Of a DNA stretch of 64,000 bases, positions 1-8,738 are shown in pieces; the stretch's first letter is position 1; the number at the start of each line of letters is the position of its first letter. The notes under the pieces are model-generated. The model had not been told where the DNA came from. It ran no database searches and saw nothing but the letters and a program-made list of their open reading frames with translations. Location: NCBI GenBank assembly GCA_017522685.1, contig JAFWYN010000027.1, positions 30,240 to 94,239 on the forward strand, in the 5' to 3' direction. Position numbers and translations under genes: made by a program. Source of the stretch: Lachnospiraceae bacterium (GTDB lineage Bacteria; Bacillota_A; Clostridia; Lachnospirales; Lachnospiraceae).

Positions 1-1022
1 AATACGGCAAAAGTCACCAACGACAGTACGCCTCCGGCCATACATGCCAGCTTGTAGGCCTCCCGCACTCTTCCATAGTTCTTCGCCCCGTAGTTGAAGC
101 TTTCGATGGGCTGGGTACCCTGTGCGATACCGATGACCACAGAAAAGGAAAGCTGACTTACCTTCATGACGATGCCTGCACAGGCCAGCGGGATGGACTC
201 CCCATATACAGACAGGGAACCGTAGTATTTCAGCGAATTATTCAACACAATCTGAACCAGCATGATCGCCAGCTGGTTGAAGAAGGATGCCATACCGATG
301 GACATAATAGGTCCGATGTATTGCATCCGTACCCTCAAGTGCTCCTTTCTTAAGGAAACGGTCTTATAATGACACATATAGTGGATGACCAGCACACCGG
401 AAAACACCTGACCGATGACGGTAGCCAATGCCGCGCCTTCCATGCCCCACTCCAATACCAATACAAAGAAGGCGTCTAACACCGTATTGATGACTGCACC
501 GGACAGGTTGCAGAACATGGTCATTCTGGGACTTCCGTCCGCACGCATGAGATGTCCGCCGCCGGTGGTCATAAGCAGAAAAGGAAAACCGAAGGAAGTA
601 ATCCTTACATAAGACTGTGCAAAGGGTAATACGTCATCCGGTGCTCCAAAGGCAATCAGCATGGGGGTCAAAAACAGCTGGGTCACAAGGCAAAGCATGG
701 AACCGCTGATAATCAACATGATAAACGCATTACCTACAAAGTAGGGCGCTTTGTCATTCTCTCCCCGACCCAATGTCAGGTTGAAGCAGGAGGCGCCGCC
801 GATACCGAAAAGCAGAGCCAGCGCAATACAGGAGGTGGATAAAGGGAATGCGATATTGGTGGCTGCATTGCCCAAGGTTCCCACCTTCTGCCCGATGAAA
901 AACTGATCTACGATATTATATAAGGCACCCACCAGCATAGCTACGATACTGGGTACCGCAAACTTTACCATCAATTTACTGACCGGGACTGTGCCCAGCG
1001 GATTCTGCGTCTTCTGTTCCAT
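1..1022 (-). CDS. MATE family efflux transporter, C-terminus cut by window edge
   Basis: Multidrug and toxin extrusion type antiporter of the inner membrane, which normally exports cationic compounds in exchange for Na+ or H+. About 340 codons are visible from an ATG at 1022 (MEQKTQNPLG...). The reading frame is open to the window edge, so the last one or two helices are missing. The N-terminus has the usual MATE pattern: a short polar leader, then VPSIVAMLVGALYNIVDQFFIG, followed by alternating hydrophobic helices with a Gly/Pro-rich signature (GIGGASCFNLTLGRG) and an internally repeated second half. It stands alone, with its own promoter near 1094-1122. Family assignment is firm; substrate unknown. 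Confidence 0.9.
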   Translation of the reverse strand, partial: MEQKTQNPLGTVPVSKLMVKFAVPSIVAMLVGALYNIVDQFFIGQKVGTLGNAATNIAFPLSTSCIALALLFGIGGASCFNLTLGRGENDKAPYFVGNAFIMLIISGSMLCLVTQLFLTPMLIAFGAPDDVLPFAQSYVRITSFGFPFLLMTTGGGHLMRADGSPRMTMFCNLSGAVINTVLDAFFVLVLEWGMEGAALATVIGQVFSGVLVIHYMCHYKTVSLRKEHLRVRMQYIGPIMSIGMASFFNQLAIMLVQIVLNNSLKYYGSLSVYGESIPLACAGIVMKVSQLSFSVVIGIAQGTQPIESFNYGAKNYGRVREAYKLACMAGGVLSLVTFAV

Positions 1023-1093
1023 GTTCGTTACCTTCTTACTTATCAAATATCTAAAATATTCAGAGCCCTGCAGACCCTGAAAGTCCGCTTATA

Positions 1094-1122
1094 AGTATAA
1101 CAACGCCCATCTTCAAAATCAA
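1094..1122 (-). promoter_or_regulatory. Predicted sigma-A promoter of the MATE gene
   Basis: On the minus strand a -35 TTGATT (1117-1122) is separated by 17 bp from a -10 TATACT (1094-1099). The leader to the ATG at 1022 is about 70 nt and contains a partly palindromic CTGCAG-centred stretch. Read from sequence only. Confidence 0.6.
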
Positions 1123-1621
1123 CTGTTTTGCACCGGATATTTCTCATTTTCTTACCCGCGTATCTATATTGGTTTTTTTCTCTCTTTAGTATCCTTTTTT
1201 CTTCTAAAACAATCATCTTTAGCCTGTTTTAAAGTGCTTTTTGTATCTATATCTTATTATTTAACCTTTTAGTACCACTTATTGATAAATATCTGGTACC
1301 TTTTCCCCTTTTTATTTCTTATAGATACATTGGTTTACCCCAGACAGATTGCGTCTCTCCTTTGAACCTTCCCCCCTCGTTTTACTCAAACTCCTCCCGG
1401 TTTTCTGGTAAAAGCTTCAGTTTTCATAGACTCCATTGGTCAACAAAAACTGACTACTTCGTCATGTTTCCTTGTCATTTTCCTTGGATACCACCGATTT
1501 TACGTTGTTTTTCTAAAACGACATTTTTACTTTTTCTTATTTGTGACTTTCGTGTCACATTTCGCCCATCAAAAAAGGATAATCTTCCGATCATCCTCTC
1601 TCCTTTTACCACGTCAGAAAC
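1123..1621. other. AT-rich intergenic region without a supported gene
   Basis: About 500 bp between the MATE promoter and the end of the YkgJ-type gene. It is strongly T-rich on the plus strand. The short open frames in it have no recognisable domain, no good ribosome binding site and a composition typical of chance frames. I see no RNA gene or riboswitch fold by eye. Confidence 0.5.
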
Positions 1622-2284
1622 TCAGCTCAGCGCTTCCTTCACCACCCGGTATCTTTCCTCAAATTGCTCATAAAAATCTCTCGTCACATCATACTTCTTC
1701 ATGTAAAAAGCCTGCAAAATCAGCATACAGCATTGCTTATTATATTCTTCATCCCCTGAAGTGGCCAGGATTTCCTCCACCTCATTGAGGAAGTAATGCC
1801 ACTTCAGTATGTATGTTTTATACTTAGGATACTCGGGAGTATCCACCCATTTGCTGATTTTCACCTTGGTACGATTGTCCTTCTGACATTCATTCACCTG
1901 CAGGAAATACTTGTAATCACCGTCCTCATAGTACCTTCCCAGGGGAAATAATCTGCAAATTCCGGGCCGCGCCTCATGAATACTGCATCGTCCCTCTGCA
2001 TTCAAGAACGCACAAGCCTCATTTAGGCCTGTTTGCTTTAAATTTGGTAATATGATGCCATCTACCACATTCAGTTCTATATGGGCCTGTAAAAGGCCTT
2101 CAAAGGGCATGCCCGTTTTTACACTGATTCGGAATATGTCCAAGGGGTCTAAAATGATACTGCTGCCCATACCTTTGCAACAGGACGAACATCCCGCGCA
2201 GTCCTGACAGCCCAGCTTAGCCATATCATTTACCGTATAAAATTTGCCGTCGGATATCTCCGACAAATCCACATTTCGTTTCAT
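1622..2284 (-). CDS. YkgJ-family cysteine-cluster protein
   Basis: Putative zinc- or iron-binding protein of the YkgJ/UPF0153 family, 220 aa, cytoplasmic. The diagnostic cysteine cluster C26-x2-C29-x2-C32-x2-CC36 is followed by a second Cys patch (ACAFLNAEGRCSIHEARPGICRLFP) about 60 residues on, the family arrangement. A late CC pair lies near residue 186. Biochemical role is not established for the family. It is the last gene of a probable three-gene operon (aldolase, YbaK-like, this gene), 55 bp after the previous stop, with AAGGAAG upstream of the ATG. Confidence 0.85.
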   Translation of the reverse strand: MKRNVDLSEISDGKFYTVNDMAKLGCQDCAGCSSCCKGMGSSIILDPLDIFRISVKTGMPFEGLLQAHIELNVVDGIILPNLKQTGLNEACAFLNAEGRCSIHEARPGICRLFPLGRYYEDGDYKYFLQVNECQKDNRTKVKISKWVDTPEYPKYKTYILKWHYFLNEVEEILATSGDEEYNKQCCMLILQAFYMKKYDVTRDFYEQFEERYRVVKEALS

Positions 2285-2339
2285 ACTTTTTCTTCCTTCT
2301 CCGGGTGGACGGCCCTCCGGTTACCTTTCGTTCCTGTCA

Positions 2340-2825
2340 TTACTCCTTCAACAAGTCCGCGTACTCCGCCTGCGCCGCCTGCAACAGCAGATCCGGTTTC
2401 AGTTCTATCTGCATGCCCAGCTTTCCGCCACTGACAATGATGGTATCCTGCAGGATAGCTTCTTCCGCCACTCTGGTCACATACTGTTTTTTCATACCGA
2501 TGGCGGTACAGCCGCCACGGATATAGCCGGTGACCTGATTGATATCCTTTACATGAATCATAGCCACATTCTTCTCACCCACGCTGCGGGCAGCCTTCTT
2601 CATATCCAGCTCCTCTGCGATAGGTATCACAAACACAAAATAATTCTTGCTGGCTCCCACCGTCACCAGAGTCTTAAACACCTTATCGTGGGGCAATCCC
2701 AGCATATCCGCTATCTGGATACCGTCGATAAACTCATCACACTCATAGGTGTAGGTTTCAAAGGGAATCCCCATGGTCTCCAGAATACGCATGGCATTGG
2801 TTTTGGTTTCTTTTTGTTTCGCCAT
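2340..2825 (-). CDS. ybaK: Cys-tRNA(Pro)/YbaK-type aminoacyl-tRNA deacylase
   Basis: Trans-editing factor of the YbaK/EbsC branch of the ProX/INS superfamily, which hydrolyses mis-acylated tRNA such as Cys-tRNA(Pro). The 161-aa protein starts MAKQKETKTNAM, and the superfamily lysine lies in the HDKVFKTLV motif. GGCTAIG and the glycine-rich ending SGGKLGMQI also match. The start at 2825 is chosen because GGAG sits 8 nt upstream and TAATG overlaps the aldolase stop, giving translational coupling. A longer in-frame start at 2882 would lie inside the upstream gene and is less likely. Confidence 0.85.
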   Translation of the reverse strand: MAKQKETKTNAMRILETMGIPFETYTYECDEFIDGIQIADMLGLPHDKVFKTLVTVGASKNYFVFVIPIAEELDMKKAARSVGEKNVAMIHVKDINQVTGYIRGGCTAIGMKKQYVTRVAEEAILQDTIIVSGGKLGMQIELKPDLLLQAAQAEYADLLKE

Positions 2826-3859
2826 TATATCTTCTCCAAAATCTTTCTTAAATGTTCCAAATCTGCTTCCTTTGTGGACCAACTTGTAGCCAGACGAATC
2901 ACCGTGTGACTCTCATCAAACTTCTCCCAGAAGCTGTAAGCCACTTCTTTTCCAAACTTTTCCAGCTGACTATTCTCCATGACCACAAACTGTTGGTTAG
3001 TAGGGGATTCCAGATAAAAGGTACAGTCCGCCTCCTGCAGAATGGTTTTCAGCTTCTGTACCATGTTGATGGCATGCTGACTGATTTTAAAATACAAATC
3101 ATCCGTAAACAGAGTATCAAACTGCACGCCCAAAAGCCTGCCCTTGGCTAACAATGCACCATGCTGCTTCACCAATGTCATGAAATGCCTGGGGGCATTC
3201 TTCTTCGTAAATACCACTGCTTCCCCACAAAGGGCACCCACCTTGGTACCGCCGATATAAAACACATCCGTAAGTCGTGCAATATCCGGCAACGTCACAT
3301 CACTTTCCGGGCTCATCAGTCCATACCCCAGACGGGCACCGTCCATGTACAAAGGAATCTCATAGGCACGGCAAACCTTAGCCAGCTCAGTCAACTCTTC
3401 CTTACTGTACAATGTCCCGTACTCCGTAGGATGGGAGATATAGACCATCCCCGGGAACACCATATGCTCATGGTTTCCGTCTGCATAAAAGGTCTTCAGA
3501 TACTGCTCCGCTTCGCCTGCATCCAGCTTTCCCTGATGATTGGGCAAAGGCAATACCTTGTGCCCCGTATACTCGATGGCTCCGGCCTCATGGCAGCCTA
3601 CATGGCCTGTATCCGCCGCAATCACCCCTTCATAATCCGCCAGCATGGTAGAAATAATCAGGGCATTGGTCTGGGTACCGCCGGTTAGCAGATAAACATC
3701 CGCATCCTCACACTCACAAGCCGCCTTAATCTTCTCACAGGCGTTTCTTGTGTATCTGTCACTGCCATACCCGCTTAAGGGCTCTAAATTGGTCTCTATC
3801 AGTCTCTGAAGCACCTTTTCATGTGCTCCTGCTATATAATCACTTTCAAAGGAAATCAT
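2825..3859 (-). CDS. Low-specificity L-threonine aldolase (PLP enzyme)
   Basis: Fold-type I pyridoxal-phosphate enzyme that cleaves threonine/allo-threonine to glycine and acetaldehyde. 344 aa from MISFESDYIAGAH. Family marks: LTGGTQTNALI in the cofactor pocket, GHVGCHEAGAIEYTGHK, DGARLGYGL with the Asp that contacts the PLP nitrogen, and the Schiff-base lysine in GGTKVGAL. The start at 3859 has AGGAGG 5 nt upstream; an in-frame ATG at 3913 lacks this. First gene of the operon with the YbaK-type and YkgJ-type genes. Closely related beta-eliminating lyases remain an alternative for exact specificity. Confidence 0.88.
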   Translation of the reverse strand: MISFESDYIAGAHEKVLQRLIETNLEPLSGYGSDRYTRNACEKIKAACECEDADVYLLTGGTQTNALIISTMLADYEGVIAADTGHVGCHEAGAIEYTGHKVLPLPNHQGKLDAGEAEQYLKTFYADGNHEHMVFPGMVYISHPTEYGTLYSKEELTELAKVCRAYEIPLYMDGARLGYGLMSPESDVTLPDIARLTDVFYIGGTKVGALCGEAVVFTKKNAPRHFMTLVKQHGALLAKGRLLGVQFDTLFTDDLYFKISQHAINMVQKLKTILQEADCTFYLESPTNQQFVVMENSQLEKFGKEVAYSFWEKFDESHTVIRLATSWSTKEADLEHLRKILEKI

Positions 3860-3949
3860 GGTGTCCTCCTGATTCTGTTTCTTGGTCGGTAGCTTTTTAC
3901 TCACCTGTATCATTTTACCACAGAATCTTCACTCTTTCCAGTCAACGTT

Positions 3950-5839
3950 TTACAGAAGTTCCCGCAATCGCGTCCGCATATTCTCTATCGCCTGCTCTAT
4001 GGAAATATTTCCATTTAAATAGTTCATTCCTTCTTCAAAAATAATATCTTCCATAGCTTCCGTATCATGAACCTGCACTTTTGACTGTTTCAAAAACTCT
4101 ATTACGATTTCGGCTGCTTCAGTACTGATTGCTTCATAATCAAACCAACCACAGTTTGCCAAGAATTCCTGTTGCTTCCTGCAACCGGATGCGGTAGGTG
4201 GCAAAAATATATTTTCAAAGTCTAAATTATCTGTCACATGATCTTCTCCGCTTAAGTACCAATTTAGGAAATCGTAAGCCACTTCCCTGTTTTCCACGTT
4301 CTTCTGAAGTGCTAACGGTGTGCGATAAATATGTAAGTTTCCACCGGTTGTATCTGCAAATCCCATCACATCCATGCCCTCATCATCCGGAAAAAGTTGC
4401 GTATAGCCGGGAAGCATACAGTCTATTATTTCTACGCTTATCATTCTGTCATTTATATATTCATAATCGTAATCACATTTTGATATATACTCCAGATTCG
4501 CTTTTACATCTTCTAACAATTGGTCCGTATCCTGATTAATGTACTCATCCTTGTCCAAATCAATCATCAAGGTCAGAAGTTCATAGGGTTCCATATAACC
4601 GTAAAAAATTGACACATTTTTCTGCTCTGCCCATTCCCTAATCTCCCGGAAGGATTTGCCCGTTAACTCTGCCTTATATTCCTTCATCAGGATAACACCC
4701 CAAACACCGATATGTGTGGGGATGGCATACATTTCCCCATCCTGTGAAAAATATTCACGTACTCCGGGATAGATATCCTCTGTATCAATCTCTGCCTGCT
4801 TACCCAAATCCGTCAATAGATTTTCCTGATAAAGGATTTCCAGATGTTCCTTATCCAGGGACAGGATGTCCGGTCCGTTACCGTTTCTCAAATCGGTACG
4901 CAGCTTCTCAAAAGCCTGCTCGTAAGTCTCTCCATCCTCCATATAATTGATAACCTTTACCCTCTTATCCGGATGAATACGATTATAACGGGCCGTCAAA
5001 TAGAGGTCCGAATCCCAACCATCGTCCCCATCAGATATCACTCCTAAGGTACAGGCATAGCTTACCTCTTCCGGCGGAACCTTCTTAAATAGTCTGATAT
5101 CCTTTGATGTATGTCTTGCCCAGGTGTAAAACAGCATACCGTCCGTTCCCACCGGTCCTATGAAATTCATATGGTATGTATCGAAAGAATTAAGGTCGGA
5201 TTCCATCATTCCCATAACCGGAATATCGACCTGTCCGGAAGGGGACTTTTTCAGCACATCACGGTACTGCCAATAGTACTCTGTCTGTGAAAGGCTGGCA
5301 GGCAAAGGTTCTGTTTCCTGCTGATAAGTGGTATCTATTAACTGTCCATCCGTGTCGTAATGGTCCAGACGAAGTTCCCCGGTGTTTTCTATGTATGTAA
5401 TGCCGTTCTCCGAAAGACGCCCCTCCTTCACATAATATACGATATAAAAGCCATTCTCTGTAATATTACAATCACAATATTCAAAGGTTTTATCCTCTGT
5501 TAGGAGATATGTTCCCACAGGGATGATGGTATCCAAGCGATAAGTAATATCCTCCGGTGCCACCACAGGTTCCTTGGTAACCTCCGGTTCGGGCGTCGCA
5601 GTCGGCTCCGGCGTTGCAACCGGAGTCAGTATAGGTCTTGGCGTTGCTGTAGGTGTAGGGGCCTCTGCAGGCTTGCGTGTGGCTGTTGGCAAAGGAATAT
5701 TGGTCGGCTCTGCCGAGACAGGCACTTCCGAAGCGGATGTGGATTGATTTGCCTGTAAACCGGTATCTTTTTTCTGCTGACATCCACTTAAGGCAATCAA
5801 TAAACATATGATAAAAATTAATCCTACTCTTTTTTTCAC
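3950..5839 (-). CDS. Orphan extracellular solute-binding lipoprotein
   Basis: Surface lipoprotein of 629 aa that starts with GTG (AGGAGAG 6 nt upstream). Signal peptide and lipobox LSGC give lipid attachment at about Cys19, followed by a Pro/Thr/Glu-rich linker (TPTATPRP type repeats, residues ~45-95). A beta-rich region of about 150 residues follows, then a family-1 type ABC solute-binding domain from about residue 265 (YNRIHPDKRVKVINY, GNGPDILSLD, YAIPTHIGVWGVI). No permease or ATPase gene is nearby, so it may act as a sensor or share a distant transporter. Related in design to the lipoproteins at 47012 and 49348. Ligand unknown. Confidence 0.8.
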   Translation of the reverse strand: MKKRVGLIFIICLLIALSGCQQKKDTGLQANQSTSASEVPVSAEPTNIPLPTATRKPAEAPTPTATPRPILTPVATPEPTATPEPEVTKEPVVAPEDITYRLDTIIPVGTYLLTEDKTFEYCDCNITENGFYIVYYVKEGRLSENGITYIENTGELRLDHYDTDGQLIDTTYQQETEPLPASLSQTEYYWQYRDVLKKSPSGQVDIPVMGMMESDLNSFDTYHMNFIGPVGTDGMLFYTWARHTSKDIRLFKKVPPEEVSYACTLGVISDGDDGWDSDLYLTARYNRIHPDKRVKVINYMEDGETYEQAFEKLRTDLRNGNGPDILSLDKEHLEILYQENLLTDLGKQAEIDTEDIYPGVREYFSQDGEMYAIPTHIGVWGVILMKEYKAELTGKSFREIREWAEQKNVSIFYGYMEPYELLTLMIDLDKDEYINQDTDQLLEDVKANLEYISKCDYDYEYINDRMISVEIIDCMLPGYTQLFPDDEGMDVMGFADTTGGNLHIYRTPLALQKNVENREVAYDFLNWYLSGEDHVTDNLDFENIFLPPTASGCRKQQEFLANCGWFDYEAISTEAAEIVIEFLKQSKVQVHDTEAMEDIIFEEGMNYLNGNISIEQAIENMRTRLRELL

Positions 5840-5893
5840 TTTGTTCTCTCCTGAATACGGTTACTTTTTTTAATTTGAATACACACATGATGT

Positions 5894-5923
5894 GTGCACC
5901 CTCAATATAACATATAGGTGCAC
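5894..5923. promoter_or_regulatory. Candidate operator: inverted repeat around the -10
   Basis: GTGCACC (5894-5900) and GGTGCAC (5917-5923) form a perfect 7-bp dyad with a 16-bp centre covering the -10 box. A bound repressor would block the promoter. A further CACACATGATGTGTG palindrome overlaps its downstream edge. Regulator unknown. Confidence 0.45.
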
Positions 5924-5932
5924 GTATGTCAA
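5904..5932 (-). promoter_or_regulatory. Predicted promoter of the solute-binding lipoprotein
   Basis: Minus-strand -35 TTGACA (5927-5932), 17-bp spacer, -10 TATATT (5904-5909). The -10 element is enclosed by the inverted repeat described at 5894-5923. Confidence 0.7.
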
Positions 5933-6041
5933 CCTTTTAAAGGGGGATTTTCTACACTGGTCTTCCTAAATTTTGTCGAAAACTAAGCCACTTTTTCCAT
6001 TTTGGTTTTTGGGGATGAATCCCAGCCTTCGGCACTTTCCC

Positions 6042-6133
6042 GCTGCTACGCAGCTAACTTTGCTCATGAAACGGCGCTCCTCTCGTCAAAATAAGCAGCC
6101 CAATCATTATGCAAGCATATGATTGGGTTACAT
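6042..6133. repeat. Cluster of palindromes downstream of the OFA gene
   Basis: GCTGC-TAC-GCAGC (6042-6054) is followed by a long stem CCCAATCAT..ATGATTGGG with ATGC/GCAT inside, itself flanked by CGTCAAA / TTTGACG. The nested stems resemble the structured spacers in the butyrate operon. Function unknown; possibly RNA 3' end protection or a degenerate repeat element. Confidence 0.45.
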
Positions 6134-6159
6134 TACTTTGACGGGTGAACTGGTGAATC

Positions 6160-6197
6160 AAATAAAGAAGGCTGCCACGCATAAAGCATGACAGCCC
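6160..6197 (-). terminator. Rho-independent terminator of the OFA transporter gene
   Basis: On the minus strand GGCTGTCATGC, loop TTTAT, GCGTGGCAGCC (11 pairs including G-U), then a TTCTTTATTT tract. It begins 24 nt after the stop codon at 6220. Confidence 0.7.
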
Positions 6198-6219
6198 TTA
6201 TAACTTCTTCTTATAAATA

Positions 6220-7542
6220 TCAATCCTTCTTCTCAAGAGGCTTCTTTACGAAGAATAAGCTGATTAACAGTGCTACTACATAGAGAGCTAATGTTACATA
6301 CATAACATACTGATAACCGGTAGGATTTACGGTAATCTTTTCGATAGTACCATCTGTAAGTACATGCTCGATTACTTCTTCCTTACCAAAGTTCTTTACG
6401 ATTAAAGCAGCCATCTGGTTGCCGGTCAAACCTGCAATTGCCCAAGCTGATAAGGTAATACCATGGATTGCACTGATGCTTCCCATACCATAGTGGTCAG
6501 ACAGCAAGGTAGGTACGTTGGAGAAACCACCGCCGTATCCTGCATTTACCAGGAAGATTAAAGCCAATACTAAAACAGTAAGTAAAATGTTTCCGTTTCC
6601 GTTTGCTACACCACGAGTTAATACTACGATACCGGTGAATGCGATGGAAAGGATAAAGATTAACTTGTAAATAGTGTTACGGTCCTTCATGGTATCTGCC
6701 CATGCAGAGAAACCAAGACGTCCGCCTGCATTGAAGATTGCAGATACGGTAGAGATAATACCTACAAAGCTTGCAAGGCCAAGACACTTCACAATCATCT
6801 TCTCCTGTGAAATCAGAGCAAGACCACAAGTAATATTAATCCAGAACATCAACCAAATACCAACATAGTTGATGATAGGTCTGGTCTTAAGCACTTCCTT
6901 AATGCTGGGCTTGCTTTCCTTACCGGAAGGCTCATGCCATCCTTCAGGCTTAGCCAGTAATAAATGTCCGATGAACATCATTACGAAATAAACACCTGCC
7001 AAGATGTAGAACATCTTGTAAATACCGCCTTCGCCAAGTCCGGAAAGCATAGCCTGCATAATAGGAGATGCAATAGCCTTAGCAGCACCGAAACCTGCTA
7101 CAGCAAGACCGGTTGCAAGACCCTTACGGTCAGCGAACCAAAGCATCAGGGTCTTAACAGGTGAAAGGTAACCGGTACCAAGACCGATACCCATGATGAA
7201 ACCATAGCATACATAAATACCAATTAATGCAAGAGCGCTTCCTTTATGTAAACCACCATAGTAAATAAAGAAACCGGTTCCTGCCATACCTGCTGCGAAG
7301 CAGATGGTAGCAATCAGAGAAGACTTATGAATATCCTTCTCTACAACGTTTCCAAGGAATGCAGCTGACATACCCAGGAAGAAAATAGCAAAACTGAATG
7401 CCCATTCGGTAGCACCCTTGGAGAAACCGATATAATCTGCGATTTCCTGACTGAAGATTGACCAGCAATAAACAGTACCGATACTACAGTGAAGAAGCAA
7501 AGCAGGAATTGCTGCACGTATCCATTTGTTCTGAATTTTCAT
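6220..7542 (-). CDS. OFA-family MFS transporter (oxalate/formate antiporter type)
   Basis: Twelve-helix major facilitator of the OFA family, which exchanges small carboxylates such as oxalate/formate or exports monocarboxylates. 440 aa from MKIQNKWIRAAIPALL. Family marks: GTVYCWSIFSQEIADYIGFSK in helix 1, GIGLGTGYLSPVKTLMLWFADRKGLATG with the MFS loop 2-3 signature, and GGGFSNVPTLLSDHYG in the second half. The start at 7542 is used because GAGG lies about 9 nt upstream; the longer frame to 7578 has none. It lies just after the terminator of the butyrate operon on the same strand, so a role in acid export or uptake is tempting but unproven. Confidence 0.88.
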   Translation of the reverse strand: MKIQNKWIRAAIPALLLHCSIGTVYCWSIFSQEIADYIGFSKGATEWAFSFAIFFLGMSAAFLGNVVEKDIHKSSLIATICFAAGMAGTGFFIYYGGLHKGSALALIGIYVCYGFIMGIGLGTGYLSPVKTLMLWFADRKGLATGLAVAGFGAAKAIASPIMQAMLSGLGEGGIYKMFYILAGVYFVMMFIGHLLLAKPEGWHEPSGKESKPSIKEVLKTRPIINYVGIWLMFWINITCGLALISQEKMIVKCLGLASFVGIISTVSAIFNAGGRLGFSAWADTMKDRNTIYKLIFILSIAFTGIVVLTRGVANGNGNILLTVLVLALIFLVNAGYGGGFSNVPTLLSDHYGMGSISAIHGITLSAWAIAGLTGNQMAALIVKNFGKEEVIEHVLTDGTIEKITVNPTGYQYVMYVTLALYVVALLISLFFVKKPLEKKD

Positions 7543-7623
7543 GATGAATACCTCATCCTTTCTTTTCACTAAAGACATATGTAATGTGAGTTAATAGGAA
7601 CTTTTTCCACTGAATTTTTCCCC

Positions 7624-7658
7624 AAAAAGGTACTCCACAGACCATCCTGCGGAGTACC
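7624..7658 (-). terminator. Terminator of the butyrate operon
   Basis: Minus strand: GGTACTCC...GGAGTACC stem (7629-7636 with 7651-7658), extended by CAG/CTG inside, followed by TTTTT (7624-7628). Located 20 nt after the etfA stop codon, separating it from the OFA gene. Confidence 0.85.
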
Positions 7659-7678
7659 AAAACTTACTTTTTAATGAC

Positions 7679-8722
7679 TTACTTAGCAGCCATTTCAGCT
7701 TTTAACTTCTCAGTTAAAGCAGGAAGAATCTTGTTCAAGTCGCCAACAATACCGTAATCAGCTACATCAAAGATAGGAGCTGTTTCGTCCTTGTTGATTG
7801 CGATAATCAGGTCTGATTCTTCCATACCTGCCAAGTGCTGGATAGCACCTGAAATACCGATTGCAAAGTATACGTTAGGACGAACGGTCTTACCGGTCTG
7901 TCCAACCTGAAGGTCTTTTGACTTCCAGCCAGCGTCTACAACTGCACGAGAGCAGCTTACAGTACCGCCGATAACTTCTGCAAGGTCTTCCAACAACTTG
8001 AAGTTTTCAGCAGAACCAACACCACGACCACCGGAAACTAAGATCTTAGCATCCATGATATCTGCGGTATCCTTAACTGCCTTAACGATTTCAAGAATTT
8101 CTACATACTTGTTGTCAGGAGTAAATCCGGGATTGAACTCGATTACTTCTGCCTTAGCGCCTTCTACCTTAGGAAGCTTCTGCATAACGCCGGGACGTAC
8201 AGTAGCCATCTGAGGACGGAAGTCAGGACAAGCGATGGTTGCGATGGTGTTACCACCAAATGCAGGACGAGTCATTAATAACTGGTTAGGCTTCTGCTCT
8301 CTACCGGGAATAGGATTGATAGGGAAATTACCAATCTCAAGTACGGTACAGTCAGCGGTCAAACCGGTGTGTACTCTAGCTGAAACTCTGGGACCCAAGT
8401 CACGACCGATAGCGGTTGCACCTACCAGGAAGATTTCAGGCTTGAACTCGTTGATTACAGATGCCAAAGCATGTGCATAAGGCTCAGTTCTGTATTCTTT
8501 ACATTCAGGATCGTCTACAACGATTACCTTATCAGCGCCGTAAGCAGCCAATTCATCAGCTAATCCCTTAACGTCGCTACCAACTAATACAGCAGTTACT
8601 TCTGTATTTAAATCCTTAGCAAGGTCTTTACCTTTACCAATCAATTCAAATGCAATGTTATCAATGGTATTGTCTACCTGCTGAGCGAAGACATATACAC
8701 CCTTATATTCTGCTAAACTCAT
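7679..8722 (-). CDS. etfA: Electron transfer flavoprotein, alpha subunit
   Basis: FAD-binding alpha subunit of the EtfAB heterodimer, 347 aa, cytoplasmic. It partners butyryl-CoA dehydrogenase; in clostridia the Bcd-EtfAB complex bifurcates electrons from NADH to crotonyl-CoA and ferredoxin. The C-terminal FAD domain is clear: SGGRGVGS, VDAGWKSKDLQVGQTGKTVRPNVY, GISGAIQHLAGM and INKDETAPIFDVADYGIVGDL. AGGAGG stands 7 nt before the ATG. Last gene of the operon, 16 bp after etfB. Whether this pair truly bifurcates cannot be decided from sequence by eye, but the context fits. Confidence 0.96.
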   Translation of the reverse strand: MSLAEYKGVYVFAQQVDNTIDNIAFELIGKGKDLAKDLNTEVTAVLVGSDVKGLADELAAYGADKVIVVDDPECKEYRTEPYAHALASVINEFKPEIFLVGATAIGRDLGPRVSARVHTGLTADCTVLEIGNFPINPIPGREQKPNQLLMTRPAFGGNTIATIACPDFRPQMATVRPGVMQKLPKVEGAKAEVIEFNPGFTPDNKYVEILEIVKAVKDTADIMDAKILVSGGRGVGSAENFKLLEDLAEVIGGTVSCSRAVVDAGWKSKDLQVGQTGKTVRPNVYFAIGISGAIQHLAGMEESDLIIAINKDETAPIFDVADYGIVGDLNKILPALTEKLKAEMAAK

Positions 8723-8738
8723 TGTTTATTCCTCCTAT

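Noticed and set aside
1362..1788. Short plus-strand open frames in the intergenic region before the YkgJ-type gene
   Set aside because: Low-complexity Ser/Phe/Pro-rich translations, no ribosome binding site of note, partly antisense to the real gene end.
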